Origin: Topomyia yanbarensis
Lineage: Eukaryota > Arthropoda > Insecta > Diptera > Culicidae
Assembly: GCF_030247195.1 (NCBI RefSeq)
Contig: NC_080670.1
Span: 214,756,546 to 214,820,545, forward strand
Reading direction: 5' to 3'
DNA: 64,000 nucleotides
The notes below the pieces were generated by a model. It was not told the DNA's origin and ran no database searches. It saw only the letters and a list, made by a program, of their open reading frames with translations. This document shows positions 47,740 through 58,426 of the stretch, piece after piece (the first letter of the stretch is position 1; the number at the start of each line of letters is the position of its first letter). The position numbers and the translations under genes were made by a program.

Positions 47740-49607
47740 TGTAGCATGTTCACCTTTTTCGTAGTTTTTGTCATTATTCGTTCACTACGCTCACTATGCC
47801 AAAACGCATCACATCAAGAAATATTCAGACGCTTGTGTACAAATATTCCCTTGCATGCAATTTTAGCCTATTTCGGATGAACTTTCAAAAAATATTCCGT
47901 CTCACCGAAACCCAAATGCGCATTAGAATGAAATGGATAGATACGAATGTGTTAAGAGGAAAGAGTATTCTTAAAATTCAAGCGAGAGAAATGATTGTCG
48001 AAAGAGTAGTATTTGTAAAAATACGTACTTCCGACTACGAATACTCGAATCACTTGACGCCTATCTGAGGATCTACAGAACTGCAACTCGTCCATTTCGA
48101 TCCTGATCGTGGAAGAGGCAGCAGTGTGAAGTTCTTTTTTAGTATCGCGGTGTGTTTTAAAAGGTAGTTTGTCAAAAATGTGAGAAGTTCTTTTAGGATC
48201 AAATTTATTAAAAAAGTTCCTTTCCGATAGGCATAGCTAGTGCGGTCAGAGAATTGTGCGGTCAGAAATACAAATTTGAATTCGCTACATTTCGTGCGAA
48301 CTTGTGTGTGAAAAGGAGGTAAGATTAAATAATTGAGTTGTGTGATAAAAAGCTTCAAAGCGTCGAATAGCCGATCGACGGCTTCTTTTCTTTTATTGCA
48401 AAAGTTTGGAGATTTTCCGCCATCCGCGTTCTAGCGACGCATACGCTCGGCACACCGTCCGTCTCGTTTGCCACCCTGCTGACCCCACGTTCCGGCTTCG
48501 AAAGTTCCCGACGCTTTTGGCAAAAGGTCGGAAGGAAGCTGCAAAATCATCAACGCGCTTCGTTAGAGCGACGGCCATCTTCATCGTCGGAAAGTTGGCC
48601 GAATTCAACACCCAGTAGGCAAAGGCCTAATTAGCGTCATCATTGCGACGCCATTGTAGACGCCGTTCGTCGCCATCGCTGAATAGGTTTGCGATAGGAA
48701 GTCGGTGCCGAAGCCACAATACTAGTCGGCACCCAGCTGAGATGCAGCTCTACTAGATCGATGCTGTTCCTGAAATAACACATGTGAGTAAAAATAGATC
48801 ATTGATCCGTGCACGTAGATCCAACACCCATAAAACTCAAACCTTCGAAAGCTTTCTTTGTCGCTCGAAAGCTAAAGCCGGGCGCGCATTTGTACTGCTC
48901 AGCGCAGCTTTATCCGCTAGCAGAAATTTTGACCGCACTTAGGTAGAAGGAAAAGAGGAAAGCTAGAAAGAGAGGGAAGGAACCGGAAAAATGTACAGTT
49001 AAATGAATATATAAAACATAGGTTAAGAATAAAATGCCGTATTTTAATCCGTCCAATAAAATGTTTTCCTGTTAGTTAGTGTTACCTGAAATGTTTGTAT
49101 TTTTTATGTTGATTAGCTTTCCCGTGTAGTGAATTTGGTTCGAGAAGATTTCTCACGTTTCGCGTCGTTTCCGTAGATTTGAATTTTCTTTGTGTTTGTT
49201 TTACTCCGATGGGCTATCGGGAATTAGTCCCCACTACTACTTACGAAGCGAGAGGGAAAGAGTGTTCGACTGAGTTCTGCCTGTGATGATAACTGATCGT
49301 TTTTTTTAGTGCATGAGCTTTCGAGTTGGTATAACGATCATTTCTCTTGCGTCTTTGCTAAACATAGTAGTGGCTCCATCTATACGCGAAACGGAGTGCA
49401 TCTTTTCACATTTTGTGTTTACCTACCGTTCCTTTGCGCCATTTCGGGATCAATTTCTATAACCTGCCCTGAGGTTAGGTTTCATGCTGGGCAATTCTAA
49501 CCTGACGAGTGGTCCTCTTCGGGGGTGGCGCTAAAGCTACTCGTTTAAAACGTCCTGAGGAGCGTTTTGGTAGACGGAAACCGTAAACGGCCATTTGGCC
49601 CGCTACA
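47740..49607 (+). repeat. 5' LTR, 1,868 bp
   Basis: Begins TGTAGCATG and ends GCTACA, so TG...CA with short inverted ends (TGTAGC / GCTACA). The second copy lies exactly 5,782 bp downstream. The only difference I found is G at 48,316 versus A at 54,098. The LTR contains AATATATAAAACATAGG at about 49,008 (possible TATA) and AATAAA at about 49,057. The 90-residue frame inside is probably not a gene, because LTRs do not normally encode protein. Confidence 0.95.
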
Positions 49608-49610
49608 TTT

Positions 49611-49623
49611 TGGCGCCCAACGT
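49611..49623 (+). promoter_or_regulatory. Primer binding site, tRNA-Lys type
   Basis: TGGCGCCCAACGT begins three bases after the 5' LTR. It is complementary to the 3' end of tRNA-Lys that carries ACGTTGGGCGCCA, the primer used by many retroelements. Match length is 13 nt; the next bases depart from it. Confidence 0.8.
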
Positions 49624-50096
49624 AAATTTTGGGGTAATTTTTTTTCCTGTTGCGCGTATCACATTTTGGCATCCAATTTTAAAAAAGGCTAAAATTTTGC
49701 GGACTCAGGTAATGCAATTTGCATCTTGAGTTAATCTAGTGTTGGATTTTTTTAGTTGTGTTTTTGGGAACTGCATTTTCTCAAAAAAATACATAACGAT
49801 TTCGGGTAATTTTTTTTTCGGATTTGTTGAAATCAAAAGCAAAATTGGGCATTTTTATAACGTTTATACTTCTGTTTTTTTTTATATTTGTACATACGTC
49901 TTGAATATTGTTGGTCTATAAAAATTCATTTTCTCTAGTTTCTGTACATATATTCTTCCATTCTATGTTAAGCTTAGATTTATGGGTACACAGTTAATTT
50001 TTTAAACTTAATATAAACAAGGCATTGAACTAAGTGAGTGAACCTAATCTGAATTGCAAATTGGTTGAATTTAACTTTTGAATTTGGCAAAGAACA

Positions 50097-51359
50097 ATGA
50101 AATTTCCAAATCCAAACCATTTACTAAATGTCGAAGTGGACTATGAGCTACTTCTGCGAAATCGTACGACAGACAGACAGAAGACAAGACAGTCGAAATT
50201 AAGACTTTTACGTCGACTATTTTTGCAAGATCAGAAGGAAAGCAAAACGTATATGCCTCCTTACAGATTTGAATATGAAATAGATGATATCCTTGATCAA
50301 GTTTATCTAATTGAGATGGAATTGCTGGCAGGAGCGAATGCGGAATTGATATCGCGGTTAAGGCATTATTATCTTAGAACCCTTAGGGGAGAACCAAGAT
50401 ATTTTGAAACTGAGAAATCGCGTAGGGAACTTTTGACGAGAATCTGCAAAATTCTTAGAAAAGCTTCCTATGAACTGCAAACTACGTCAGAGGAGGAATC
50501 CCAGTCTTCAGCAGACGAAGAGGTAGACAATGCTCAATTAACTAGATTATCTGGCTACGTCGATAAAGTAGAGGCAGTGGAACCTTCATATGAAGATTTG
50601 CTGCAGAGGATTATAGAACTCGAAGCTTTGATAAACCAGGTACAAATTAATAGTATTGAGGTCGAGCTAGAAACTAATTGTAGTGTCGAGCTAGAAGGTA
50701 GTCGTGAAGTCGAGCTAGAAGTTCGGCCTGACATCCCAGTCATTACGGAAAACTCGCCATGTAATCTTCCTAATGCACACAAAGTAGATGAACAAACCCA
50801 AAGTCTCTGCGACAATTATGATACCATGAATTCGGGTATGGAAACATTAGAAGATAGTAATCAAGTTGAAAGCCAACTAGAACATATCAGATGCGAGCAA
50901 CCCAACCGCGACACTGCAGAAGGCATGTCAATTCTGAATGAAATCGGACATGGCATTAATAGTTTCGATCAAAAGCTTTTGAAAAATAACAGCGAGTCAA
51001 TAAACTTGCCCAGAGGATTGTCTAATAACGCAATAGAGTTACTCAAAGTCAAAAAGCTGAACGATTCCCTTAAGGTCAAAAATGATTTTGGAAAAAATGA
51101 TGAATATTATGAGGAAATGCAAAAGTTGCACCTTAACTACAATTGGGACAATTATTTCCGAAATCTAGCACGGTTGGTGTACCGTCCGCTTGATAGAGGA
51201 AAACCAATAAATATAAACCTTTCCCGTAAATTAAGATCTCACCGTAGTCAGGAAATTATATATACAAAACACTGCTACGAGCTTGAAGATTCTACTGGGA
51301 AGCGACTTGGCGTCTTCTACGGGAACCACCTGAAGAAGATCCACTTGCCCAAGAAGTAA
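50097..51359 (+). CDS. 420-residue ORF of the non-autonomous LTR element (gag-like N-terminus)
   Basis: The only long ORF of the element, starting at ATG 50,097 (AACAATGA context) and ending at TAA 51,357-51,359. Residues 12-45 read VEVDYELLLRNRTTD....SKLRLLRRLFLQ, and residues 80-100 are ELISRLRHYYLRTLR-like. This pattern resembles the N-terminal region of insect Gypsy gag. The middle is acidic and low-complexity, including three in-frame copies of VELE built on a GTCGAGCTAGAA repeat. There is no CCHC knuckle. The last 25 residues (CYELEDSTGKRLGVFYGNHL) resemble the tail of Gypsy pol after integrase. I infer an in-frame gag/pol-end fusion left by an internal deletion. The alternative is a gag-like protein with an unrelated C-terminus. 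Confidence 0.7.
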   Translation: MKFPNPNHLLNVEVDYELLLRNRTTDRQKTRQSKLRLLRRLFLQDQKESKTYMPPYRFEYEIDDILDQVYLIEMELLAGANAELISRLRHYYLRTLRGEPRYFETEKSRRELLTRICKILRKASYELQTTSEEESQSSADEEVDNAQLTRLSGYVDKVEAVEPSYEDLLQRIIELEALINQVQINSIEVELETNCSVELEGSREVELEVRPDIPVITENSPCNLPNAHKVDEQTQSLCDNYDTMNSGMETLEDSNQVESQLEHIRCEQPNRDTAEGMSILNEIGHGINSFDQKLLKNNSESINLPRGLSNNAIELLKVKKLNDSLKVKNDFGKNDEYYEEMQKLHLNYNWDNYFRNLARLVYRPLDRGKPININLSRKLRSHRSQEIIYTKHCYELEDSTGKRLGVFYGNHLKKIHLPKK

Positions 51360-51361
51360 AA

Positions 51362-51790
51362 GATTCTCAGCTATGAAACTTATCGGAGTGACAAAATGAA
51401 CTCGTTTCATAATAAAACACCTTCGGGTCAATACTGAAACATTGTTATGAAGTAACAACACTCAATTCTCAGCTATGAAACTCTTCGGAGTGACAAAATG
51501 AATCCGTTTCATAACAAAATACCTCAAGGTCAATACTGAAACTGTGTTGTACAATAACAACACCCAACGATTTCCAGCTATGTAGCTCTACGGAGTGACC
51601 ACATTACACTTCCAAAGAAAACACCTTCGGGTCAGTATTGAAATCGTGTTGTAAAATAAGACCCACTTCTTCCAGCTATGAAGCTCTACGGAGTAACTAC
51701 ATGCACGTCATAATAAAACACCTCCGGGGTCATTATTGAACAATAAAGAACAACACCACCCATTCATTTCCAAGCTATGTATCGTGAGAG
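51362..51790. repeat. Tandem array of about 100-bp units after the ORF
   Basis: Four full units and a partial fifth start at about 51,365, 51,466, 51,571, 51,672 and 51,768. Each has CAGCTATG(A/T)A, a CGGAGT(G/A)AC block, AAAACACCT-C-GG-GTCA and (A/C)TATTGAAA. Each unit is about 97-105 bp. Units are diverged but kept in phase. There is no continued coding frame. Function is unknown; it could act in RNA structure or packaging. Confidence 0.8.
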
Positions 51791-52975
51791 ACAAGAACTT
51801 CAAAAAACACTTCAAGAAAGGAAACCCACGAATACTACTTGAATCATTTGCTTTGAGATAGCCAAAGAGGAATCTGTGCGTTGATTTCAAGCAAGTAGTA
51901 GGATTGATGAATGATAAGAACGAGCCAAGGCGATGACCTGTCAACAGTAGTTAACAAACGAATGTTTAAAGTGAGCCTGGCGATGACTTCGAAAAACAAA
52001 AAAGTATATGTTTCCTATAAGAGCGAGAATGAGCACGACTCTGAAGCCATCAAAAGTCGATTCTTGGAGTCATTCTCTAGGAAACTTGCTGGCCTTCTTC
52101 GATCACAGTAAAACGTGATCAGACCTCACGAGATGGATTTCGAGCTATGTTTACTTCATCTGAAGCAACTAAGAAATTAAAAAAAAATCCATCAAAAAAC
52201 CCAAGCGGAGAATAATCAATAAACAAAGAGGACTTACTTCCCCATGTAAATACTGTAAATTAGTGATTAGTACGCGCCTAAAGCCCTACGTTAAATGTAT
52301 TGTTAGTTTAAGTTTCTGTTAGTTAATTGTTCAAAGACTCACGATTAATTCATTGTTTCTTCTAATTTTTTTTATCCAAATCATTTGCCTTCAATTTAGT
52401 ATTCCCTCTCTTCAGTTTTTTTATCAATATTTTCTCTCCGTTGTATTTATTTTTGTCCATGATTATTTGGTTGCATGTTACGTTTTTTGTAGTAGATGTA
52501 TTCGCATTTTAACCATCGGTAGAACAATTTCCGGCAAGTTACCTGAAAACACAGAGGAAAAATCGCCGGGTTCCTGGAAAATAATTGCTCAAATAAGCAA
52601 AACAACGACACGACACATAAATAAAAAAATACTTCCCTAAGCTTTCGGCTGGATTTTCCGGGGTTTTCCAAAGAAAATTTACGGAAAACCATTCCGCAAC
52701 CGTCCGGGCACTACAAAAATAAACAAAGCCGCCATCACTGTATTTCATTTTGACATTTGTTTTTCATTTTTGTTCCGTTTGGTTGGCAATGCACTAGGAG
52801 TGAATGAGTTACGGGAGTGAGTGACGATTTGCTCCCAGTATGCGTGTGAGTGATTGAGAAGTAAATTGGTATTGTTAGTTTCGTCGAAAATATAATATTT
52901 TCGATTTGACGTTTTGTGTTTATGATAAACAGTTTTTCGGATTATTATTTCTGGAGGGTTTTCATAGCGCAAGAC
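51791..52975. other. Non-coding interior of the LTR element
   Basis: A+T-rich sequence with short ORFs (66-95 residues) of no recognisable family. It lacks RT, RNase H and integrase motifs in any frame. Some of this could be filler captured by the element. Confidence 0.6.
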
Positions 52976-53225
52976 GAATTTATTGTGGAAAATGAATGCA
53001 ATCAGAGTTTCGGAGTATACTCTGGAGGGATTGCCATTCAGGATTCACAGGTTTATTATTATTGTGGAGAGTGAATGCGATCAGTATTTCGGGATTAATT
53101 CTGGAGTGATCGTTATTCAGGATTCGCAGGTTTATTTTTATCATTTATAATGTGGAAAACGTATATGATCATTAATTCGGAATTTATTCTGGAGTAGATC
53201 ATGATTCTGGATCCACAAGTCGCGG
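52976..53225. repeat. Three tandem units of about 80-90 bp
   Basis: Units at about 52,976, 53,058 and 53,134 share GTGGA(A/G)A(A/G), ATGATC or ATGCGATC, TTCGG, (A/T)ATTCTGGAG and CATTCAGGATTC(A/G)CAGG or its variant. They precede the polypurine tract by about 290 bp. Purpose is unknown. Confidence 0.75.
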
Positions 53226-53460
53226 TTTATTTTACAGATTATTGTTTTCAGTGGTTCGGCTAATTCATTGCTGAAGTGAAAACAATGTTCTAGTATTGTT
53301 ATTTTCTGGAATTTTCATAAATTTCAGTAAAGTAATGTTTTTATAATTGTTGAATGAATGTTTTTTGTTGCGTGTTGATGTTTGAATGAGTTTGCTTGTC
53401 ATATTTATTTTGGAATTTCATTTCAATAGCCAAATTTTTCAATTCAGTAAAATTAAACCC

Positions 53461-53504
53461 TACGAAAATTTGATTGAATTTTGCAATTCAATCAAATTTT
53501 CGTA
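53461..53504. repeat. Perfect 20-bp inverted repeat with 4-base loop
   Basis: The two arms, 53,461-53,480 and 53,485-53,504, are exact reverse complements around TTGC. The hairpin ends 9 bases before the polypurine tract. In the genomic RNA it would form a stable stem of A/U-rich pairs. Confidence 0.9.
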
Positions 53505-53512
53505 CAATTAGT

Positions 53513-53521
53513 AGGGGATGA
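53513..53521 (+). promoter_or_regulatory. Polypurine tract next to the 3' LTR
   Basis: AGGGGATGA directly abuts the 3' LTR, with AGT before it. Position and purine richness fit the plus-strand primer site, though one T interrupts it. Confidence 0.65.
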
Positions 53522-55389
53522 TGTAGCATGTTCACCTTTTTCGTAGTTTTTGTCATTATTCGTTCACTACGCTCACTATGCCAAAACGCATCACATCAAG
53601 AAATATTCAGACGCTTGTGTACAAATATTCCCTTGCATGCAATTTTAGCCTATTTCGGATGAACTTTCAAAAAATATTCCGTCTCACCGAAACCCAAATG
53701 CGCATTAGAATGAAATGGATAGATACGAATGTGTTAAGAGGAAAGAGTATTCTTAAAATTCAAGCGAGAGAAATGATTGTCGAAAGAGTAGTATTTGTAA
53801 AAATACGTACTTCCGACTACGAATACTCGAATCACTTGACGCCTATCTGAGGATCTACAGAACTGCAACTCGTCCATTTCGATCCTGATCGTGGAAGAGG
53901 CAGCAGTGTGAAGTTCTTTTTTAGTATCGCGGTGTGTTTTAAAAGGTAGTTTGTCAAAAATGTGAGAAGTTCTTTTAGGATCAAATTTATTAAAAAAGTT
54001 CCTTTCCGATAGGCATAGCTAGTGCGGTCAGAGAATTGTGCGGTCAGAAATACAAATTTGAATTCGCTACATTTCGTGCGAACTTGTGTGTGAAAAGAAG
54101 GTAAGATTAAATAATTGAGTTGTGTGATAAAAAGCTTCAAAGCGTCGAATAGCCGATCGACGGCTTCTTTTCTTTTATTGCAAAAGTTTGGAGATTTTCC
54201 GCCATCCGCGTTCTAGCGACGCATACGCTCGGCACACCGTCCGTCTCGTTTGCCACCCTGCTGACCCCACGTTCCGGCTTCGAAAGTTCCCGACGCTTTT
54301 GGCAAAAGGTCGGAAGGAAGCTGCAAAATCATCAACGCGCTTCGTTAGAGCGACGGCCATCTTCATCGTCGGAAAGTTGGCCGAATTCAACACCCAGTAG
54401 GCAAAGGCCTAATTAGCGTCATCATTGCGACGCCATTGTAGACGCCGTTCGTCGCCATCGCTGAATAGGTTTGCGATAGGAAGTCGGTGCCGAAGCCACA
54501 ATACTAGTCGGCACCCAGCTGAGATGCAGCTCTACTAGATCGATGCTGTTCCTGAAATAACACATGTGAGTAAAAATAGATCATTGATCCGTGCACGTAG
54601 ATCCAACACCCATAAAACTCAAACCTTCGAAAGCTTTCTTTGTCGCTCGAAAGCTAAAGCCGGGCGCGCATTTGTACTGCTCAGCGCAGCTTTATCCGCT
54701 AGCAGAAATTTTGACCGCACTTAGGTAGAAGGAAAAGAGGAAAGCTAGAAAGAGAGGGAAGGAACCGGAAAAATGTACAGTTAAATGAATATATAAAACA
54801 TAGGTTAAGAATAAAATGCCGTATTTTAATCCGTCCAATAAAATGTTTTCCTGTTAGTTAGTGTTACCTGAAATGTTTGTATTTTTTATGTTGATTAGCT
54901 TTCCCGTGTAGTGAATTTGGTTCGAGAAGATTTCTCACGTTTCGCGTCGTTTCCGTAGATTTGAATTTTCTTTGTGTTTGTTTTACTCCGATGGGCTATC
55001 GGGAATTAGTCCCCACTACTACTTACGAAGCGAGAGGGAAAGAGTGTTCGACTGAGTTCTGCCTGTGATGATAACTGATCGTTTTTTTTAGTGCATGAGC
55101 TTTCGAGTTGGTATAACGATCATTTCTCTTGCGTCTTTGCTAAACATAGTAGTGGCTCCATCTATACGCGAAACGGAGTGCATCTTTTCACATTTTGTGT
55201 TTACCTACCGTTCCTTTGCGCCATTTCGGGATCAATTTCTATAACCTGCCCTGAGGTTAGGTTTCATGCTGGGCAATTCTAACCTGACGAGTGGTCCTCT
55301 TCGGGGGTGGCGCTAAAGCTACTCGTTTAAAACGTCCTGAGGAGCGTTTTGGTAGACGGAAACCGTAAACGGCCATTTGGCCCGCTACA
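53522..55389 (+). repeat. 3' LTR, 1,868 bp
   Basis: Same length and ends as the 5' LTR, offset exactly 5,782 bp. It differs from it at one base that I could see (A at 54,098). Near-identity of LTRs implies a very recent insertion, because LTRs are identical at integration. Confidence 0.95.
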
Positions 55390-55393
55390 CTGT
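55390..55393. other. Right target-site duplication (CTGT)
   Basis: The partner of 47,736-47,739, next to the right LTR end. Confidence 0.8.
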
Positions 55394-58191
55394 AATGAAC
55401 TCACAGTGCAGTAAATCACGTGTATTGGCCTGGCACTGCACCAAATAAGACGTCATCAATATATATGGGAATGTACGCGAGCGGCAGGCATATGTATCCC
55501 ACATGCGGAACCATTTTTCATCATCATCCCATTCCGAACGTCATCAATTCCGTCATCATACCAGCAACAACAACAACAACAACAGCAACAAAAACAAACA
55601 ACGCAGCGAGGAGCGATGAGTGCCCCGATTCTCCCCGCTTAAGTGAGTGTCCCCTTCCCGCACGATTTTCGGCAAGCGTTACGCGAGTGTCCTTTGCAGC
55701 ATCCGGCAGCAGCATCGACGGATGGCAGGCAAACACCGGAGGACGTTCCAAACAGTTGCAGCTCGAGCATCGGCTCCTTTGCGTCAGTTAATCGTCGTGG
55801 TTCGATCCTGCCGGAGTGGTTCATCCTCCTGTTGAAAGCGGAAAGGAAAACAAAATGAAGGAATTCTAAGCCTGGGGAAACGGACGGGGAAGCACGGAAC
55901 GTGGAACGTTGGGGACAGTGACAAAGTTTTGTGTATTGTTTTTAGTTTTGCAGACCCCCACAAGTAGGCAGTTTGCGCTGCGGTTCGAGGACAACCACCG
56001 AATCGATTCTCGAATATAGAAAAAAAAAAAAAGCGAACGTTTGGCCTACTTCGTGAGCGGAATGTGCGGTAGTAGAACAGTGTTGATGGGGCCCGGTTCG
56101 GTCGTTACGGTCGACCCCTCGATCCGGTTTAACGATTGGTCACTTTGGCAGGAAGGGTCCTTGACTCGTGCTACAATTCTGACGCAGTGAACAAGAAAAC
56201 GAGAAAAAAAAAGTACGGCATTATTTTTCCTCATTTGCTCTGTGCGAGAGAGAGAGAGAAGATCGGTTCGGTTTCGGTGACGGGGGCAGCAGAGGACGAG
56301 TGGGAAAGGAGGATATTAATAAAAGAAAAATAACGGTGTTCACACATGTGATAAGAGAAAATGGAAAATGCATTCTAGGCTCGAGCAGTAGCAGCATTGG
56401 CAGCGATGGCCGGAGGAAGCTGAAGAAGGCAAAATGAGCCAGTGTTGCGGTGTGTATGGATGTTGTGTCATTTTGTGAATGAAAATCGATATCACTGTGT
56501 GTAGAGTATCCGCCAGCGGGTACATAGACAGACCGACCGACCGACAGACAGAAGACAGAGGCCGCGCGTTGAGTTCAGCAATCTCCCGGGGCAAAGCCTA
56601 CTACTGATGAGAATGATGTTGCTGCTGTGGCCGATGTTGTCCGACAGGGTGATGGATATAATAAAATTTGAAGCCTGCTTCGATTGGATTCAAATTCAAG
56701 TGACGGCCTAGAGAAGCACATCGGGGATAAACAACAATAAAAAAAATTACAAACAGTGAAAAGTTTACATCCGCCTGACCGGAACTCGATGCCCTACAAT
56801 CGTCTGCCTGTCTGCCAAGCGTACCGTGTGAATTATTCGTTGTTTCCCTCGATTTTCGTGAATCGTGGTGTAGGTTTTTTTTTGTTTCGTTAGCTGGTCC
56901 TCTGAATTATTGATGGTAGCGATTTCGTTTTTTCGTGTTTTCGGAAAATTATTGTGGCTTGAAAATACAATTGCTGGCTGCCCCCCCAAACAACAACACC
57001 CCGGATTGGATAACTGAAACGCGCACGTTTCTGTGGTTGTGTTTGTGAGTGCGTATGTGAGCGCGTTTGCGGAAAAGTTTTCTGCCAATTCTGTAACCGC
57101 GTATCCGCGTTGAAAGAATCTCTGCGGTCGCCATCGACCGAGGGCAGCAGCGGAATCAATCGAAGGAAGTGGAATTGTTGCAGAGCTGGAATTGGTTTCA
57201 AGCGAAAAAAAAAGTGTGGTTTTTGTTTTGTGGAATAAAAAAAAAAACTAGCTTCAAAACCGCGGAATGGCGCTGGGAACTGATCGACTCGTGCCGCTCT
57301 CGATCTATCGGCTTGAAAAAGTAAAGTTATGATGCAGTGTGAATTCTAATCTAGTTTAATTTCACGTCCTAAAAAAAACAGAACACAAGCAAACACCTGC
57401 CCTTTCAAGAAAACAATCGCACTCTATTCTCTTGCACCTGTCAGAAACTCTGACCGACAGACAGTAACAAACAGTACATCAAAGAAGGCGGCTCAAACTG
57501 GTCACCCTTCCCCAGCTGACAGTTTCTACTTACATAACTCTATCTCTTCAAACTTTCGATACAGAAAAAAAAATAAAGAAATATGTCGAATATGGACAGT
57601 ATCTGTCAAAATTTCCCAGATCACAAAAACAAAACTCTGCTACTCTGTCTTCTGTCTCTTTCTATGTATATTCAAGCTTACAACTAACTATATACAATCA
57701 CACCACCTCAATAAACAGTTGAGTGTACCGTTAAAGTTTGTTAAACACCAAATAAACAGATAACCACTAATCAAAAAAGCAGTTAAAAATCAAACTAAGC
57801 GGAATATTAAACCAAAATAAATACTAGTTACTACCACTATTATTACAATTAAAATCAAGTTGTTCGAAGTAAACAAAATATAGTTAAATCGTTAAACGAA
57901 ATAAAATCGAATAATCGAAAATAGTTAAAGGAGAAAAAAAAACCGCCTCCAGGTGTAACAACTCAGTAAATCAAAACAAAACAAAGCAAGCCAAAATATT
58001 GAATAATATCAACAATCAATATCCAACTCCACCCCCACCTATCCACATCATACACGCACACAGATCGAGTCGGATCGACGCCGCTGCCGCAGCCGCCAAC
58101 AGCCGCCATCGTATGACCGGTGTCGTACACCACTAGCCACTAGTGCCGCCGCTATAACAACAAAGGAACGACTTCGACGACGACGACTACG
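55394..58191 (+). promoter_or_regulatory. Probable long 5' leader / promoter region of the gene at 58,192
   Basis: Composition shifts to a mixed GC-rich, repeat-speckled style: (CAA/ACA) run at about 55,562-55,595, (GA) run at about 56,246-56,262, several poly-A runs, and many short upstream ATG frames. No TE similarity is evident. These traits fit a long, ATG-rich insect 5' untranslated region plus introns leading to the exon at 58,192. The transcription start is not visible, and the LTR insertion lies just 5' of, or inside, this region. Confidence 0.4.
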
Positions 58192-58426
58192 ATGGAACTG
58201 GTCACAACGACAGCCACCCTAGCGCTGATGCTAACCCTGTTGGCCCTGATGCTGTTGCTACCATACCACGGAGTAGCCGCCGCACTAACCTCCGATCTGA
58301 CCGCCTCGATCAACGGACTGCAGGTGCTGTACCGGTTCGGGGCACTGGCAAGCCGGCGACTGCTGCTAACCCTACCGTCGACGGTGCTGACACTTGCGGT
58401 CAGCTGGATGCTGGTACCACTGCCAG
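58192..58426 (+). CDS. First coding exon of an unidentified secreted or membrane protein
   Basis: ATG 58,192 opens 78 codons and one extra base, ending in CCAG|GTGAGT, a strong splice donor at 58,427. Residues 1-30 (MELVTTTATLALMLTLLALM... to HGVAAA) form a convincing signal peptide or signal anchor. The rest includes SINGLQVLYRFGALASRRL and LTLAVSWMLVPLPG. Codon usage is GC3-rich (CTG, ACC, GCC), unlike surrounding A+T-rich DNA, which supports it being real. No family is recognised. Further exons must lie to the right, beyond what I could place. Confidence 0.65.

Larger units (their letters stand above)
49608..53521 (+). mobile_element. Interior of the non-autonomous LTR retrotransposon
   Basis: The 3,914-bp interior holds a primer binding site, one ORF (50,097-51,359), a tandem array (51,362-51,790), a long non-coding segment, a second tandem array, a hairpin and a polypurine tract. 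No frame shows an aspartic protease, YXDD RT, RNase H or integrase core. An autonomous Gypsy interior is usually longer than this and mostly coding. It is therefore a non-autonomous, TR-GAG/LARD-like derivative that would need enzymes from a related full element. Confidence 0.85.

Noticed and set aside
47796..48068. 90-residue ORF, identical in both LTRs (also 53,578-53,850)
   Set aside because: It lies inside an LTR. Identity follows from LTR duplication at integration and not from selection, and the peptide has no recognised domain.
48050..48618. Other short ORFs in the LTRs, mirrored at 53,832-54,400
   Set aside because: Small overlapping frames on both strands with no family resemblance.
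51911..52111. 66-residue ORF in the LTR element as an accessory gene
   Set aside because: Too short, no homology recognised, and no conserved position relative to other element signals.
55420..55791. 123-residue ORF with a Thr/Asn run
   Set aside because: It spans a CAA/ACA microsatellite in a leader-like region, and overlapping frames on both strands are equally open.
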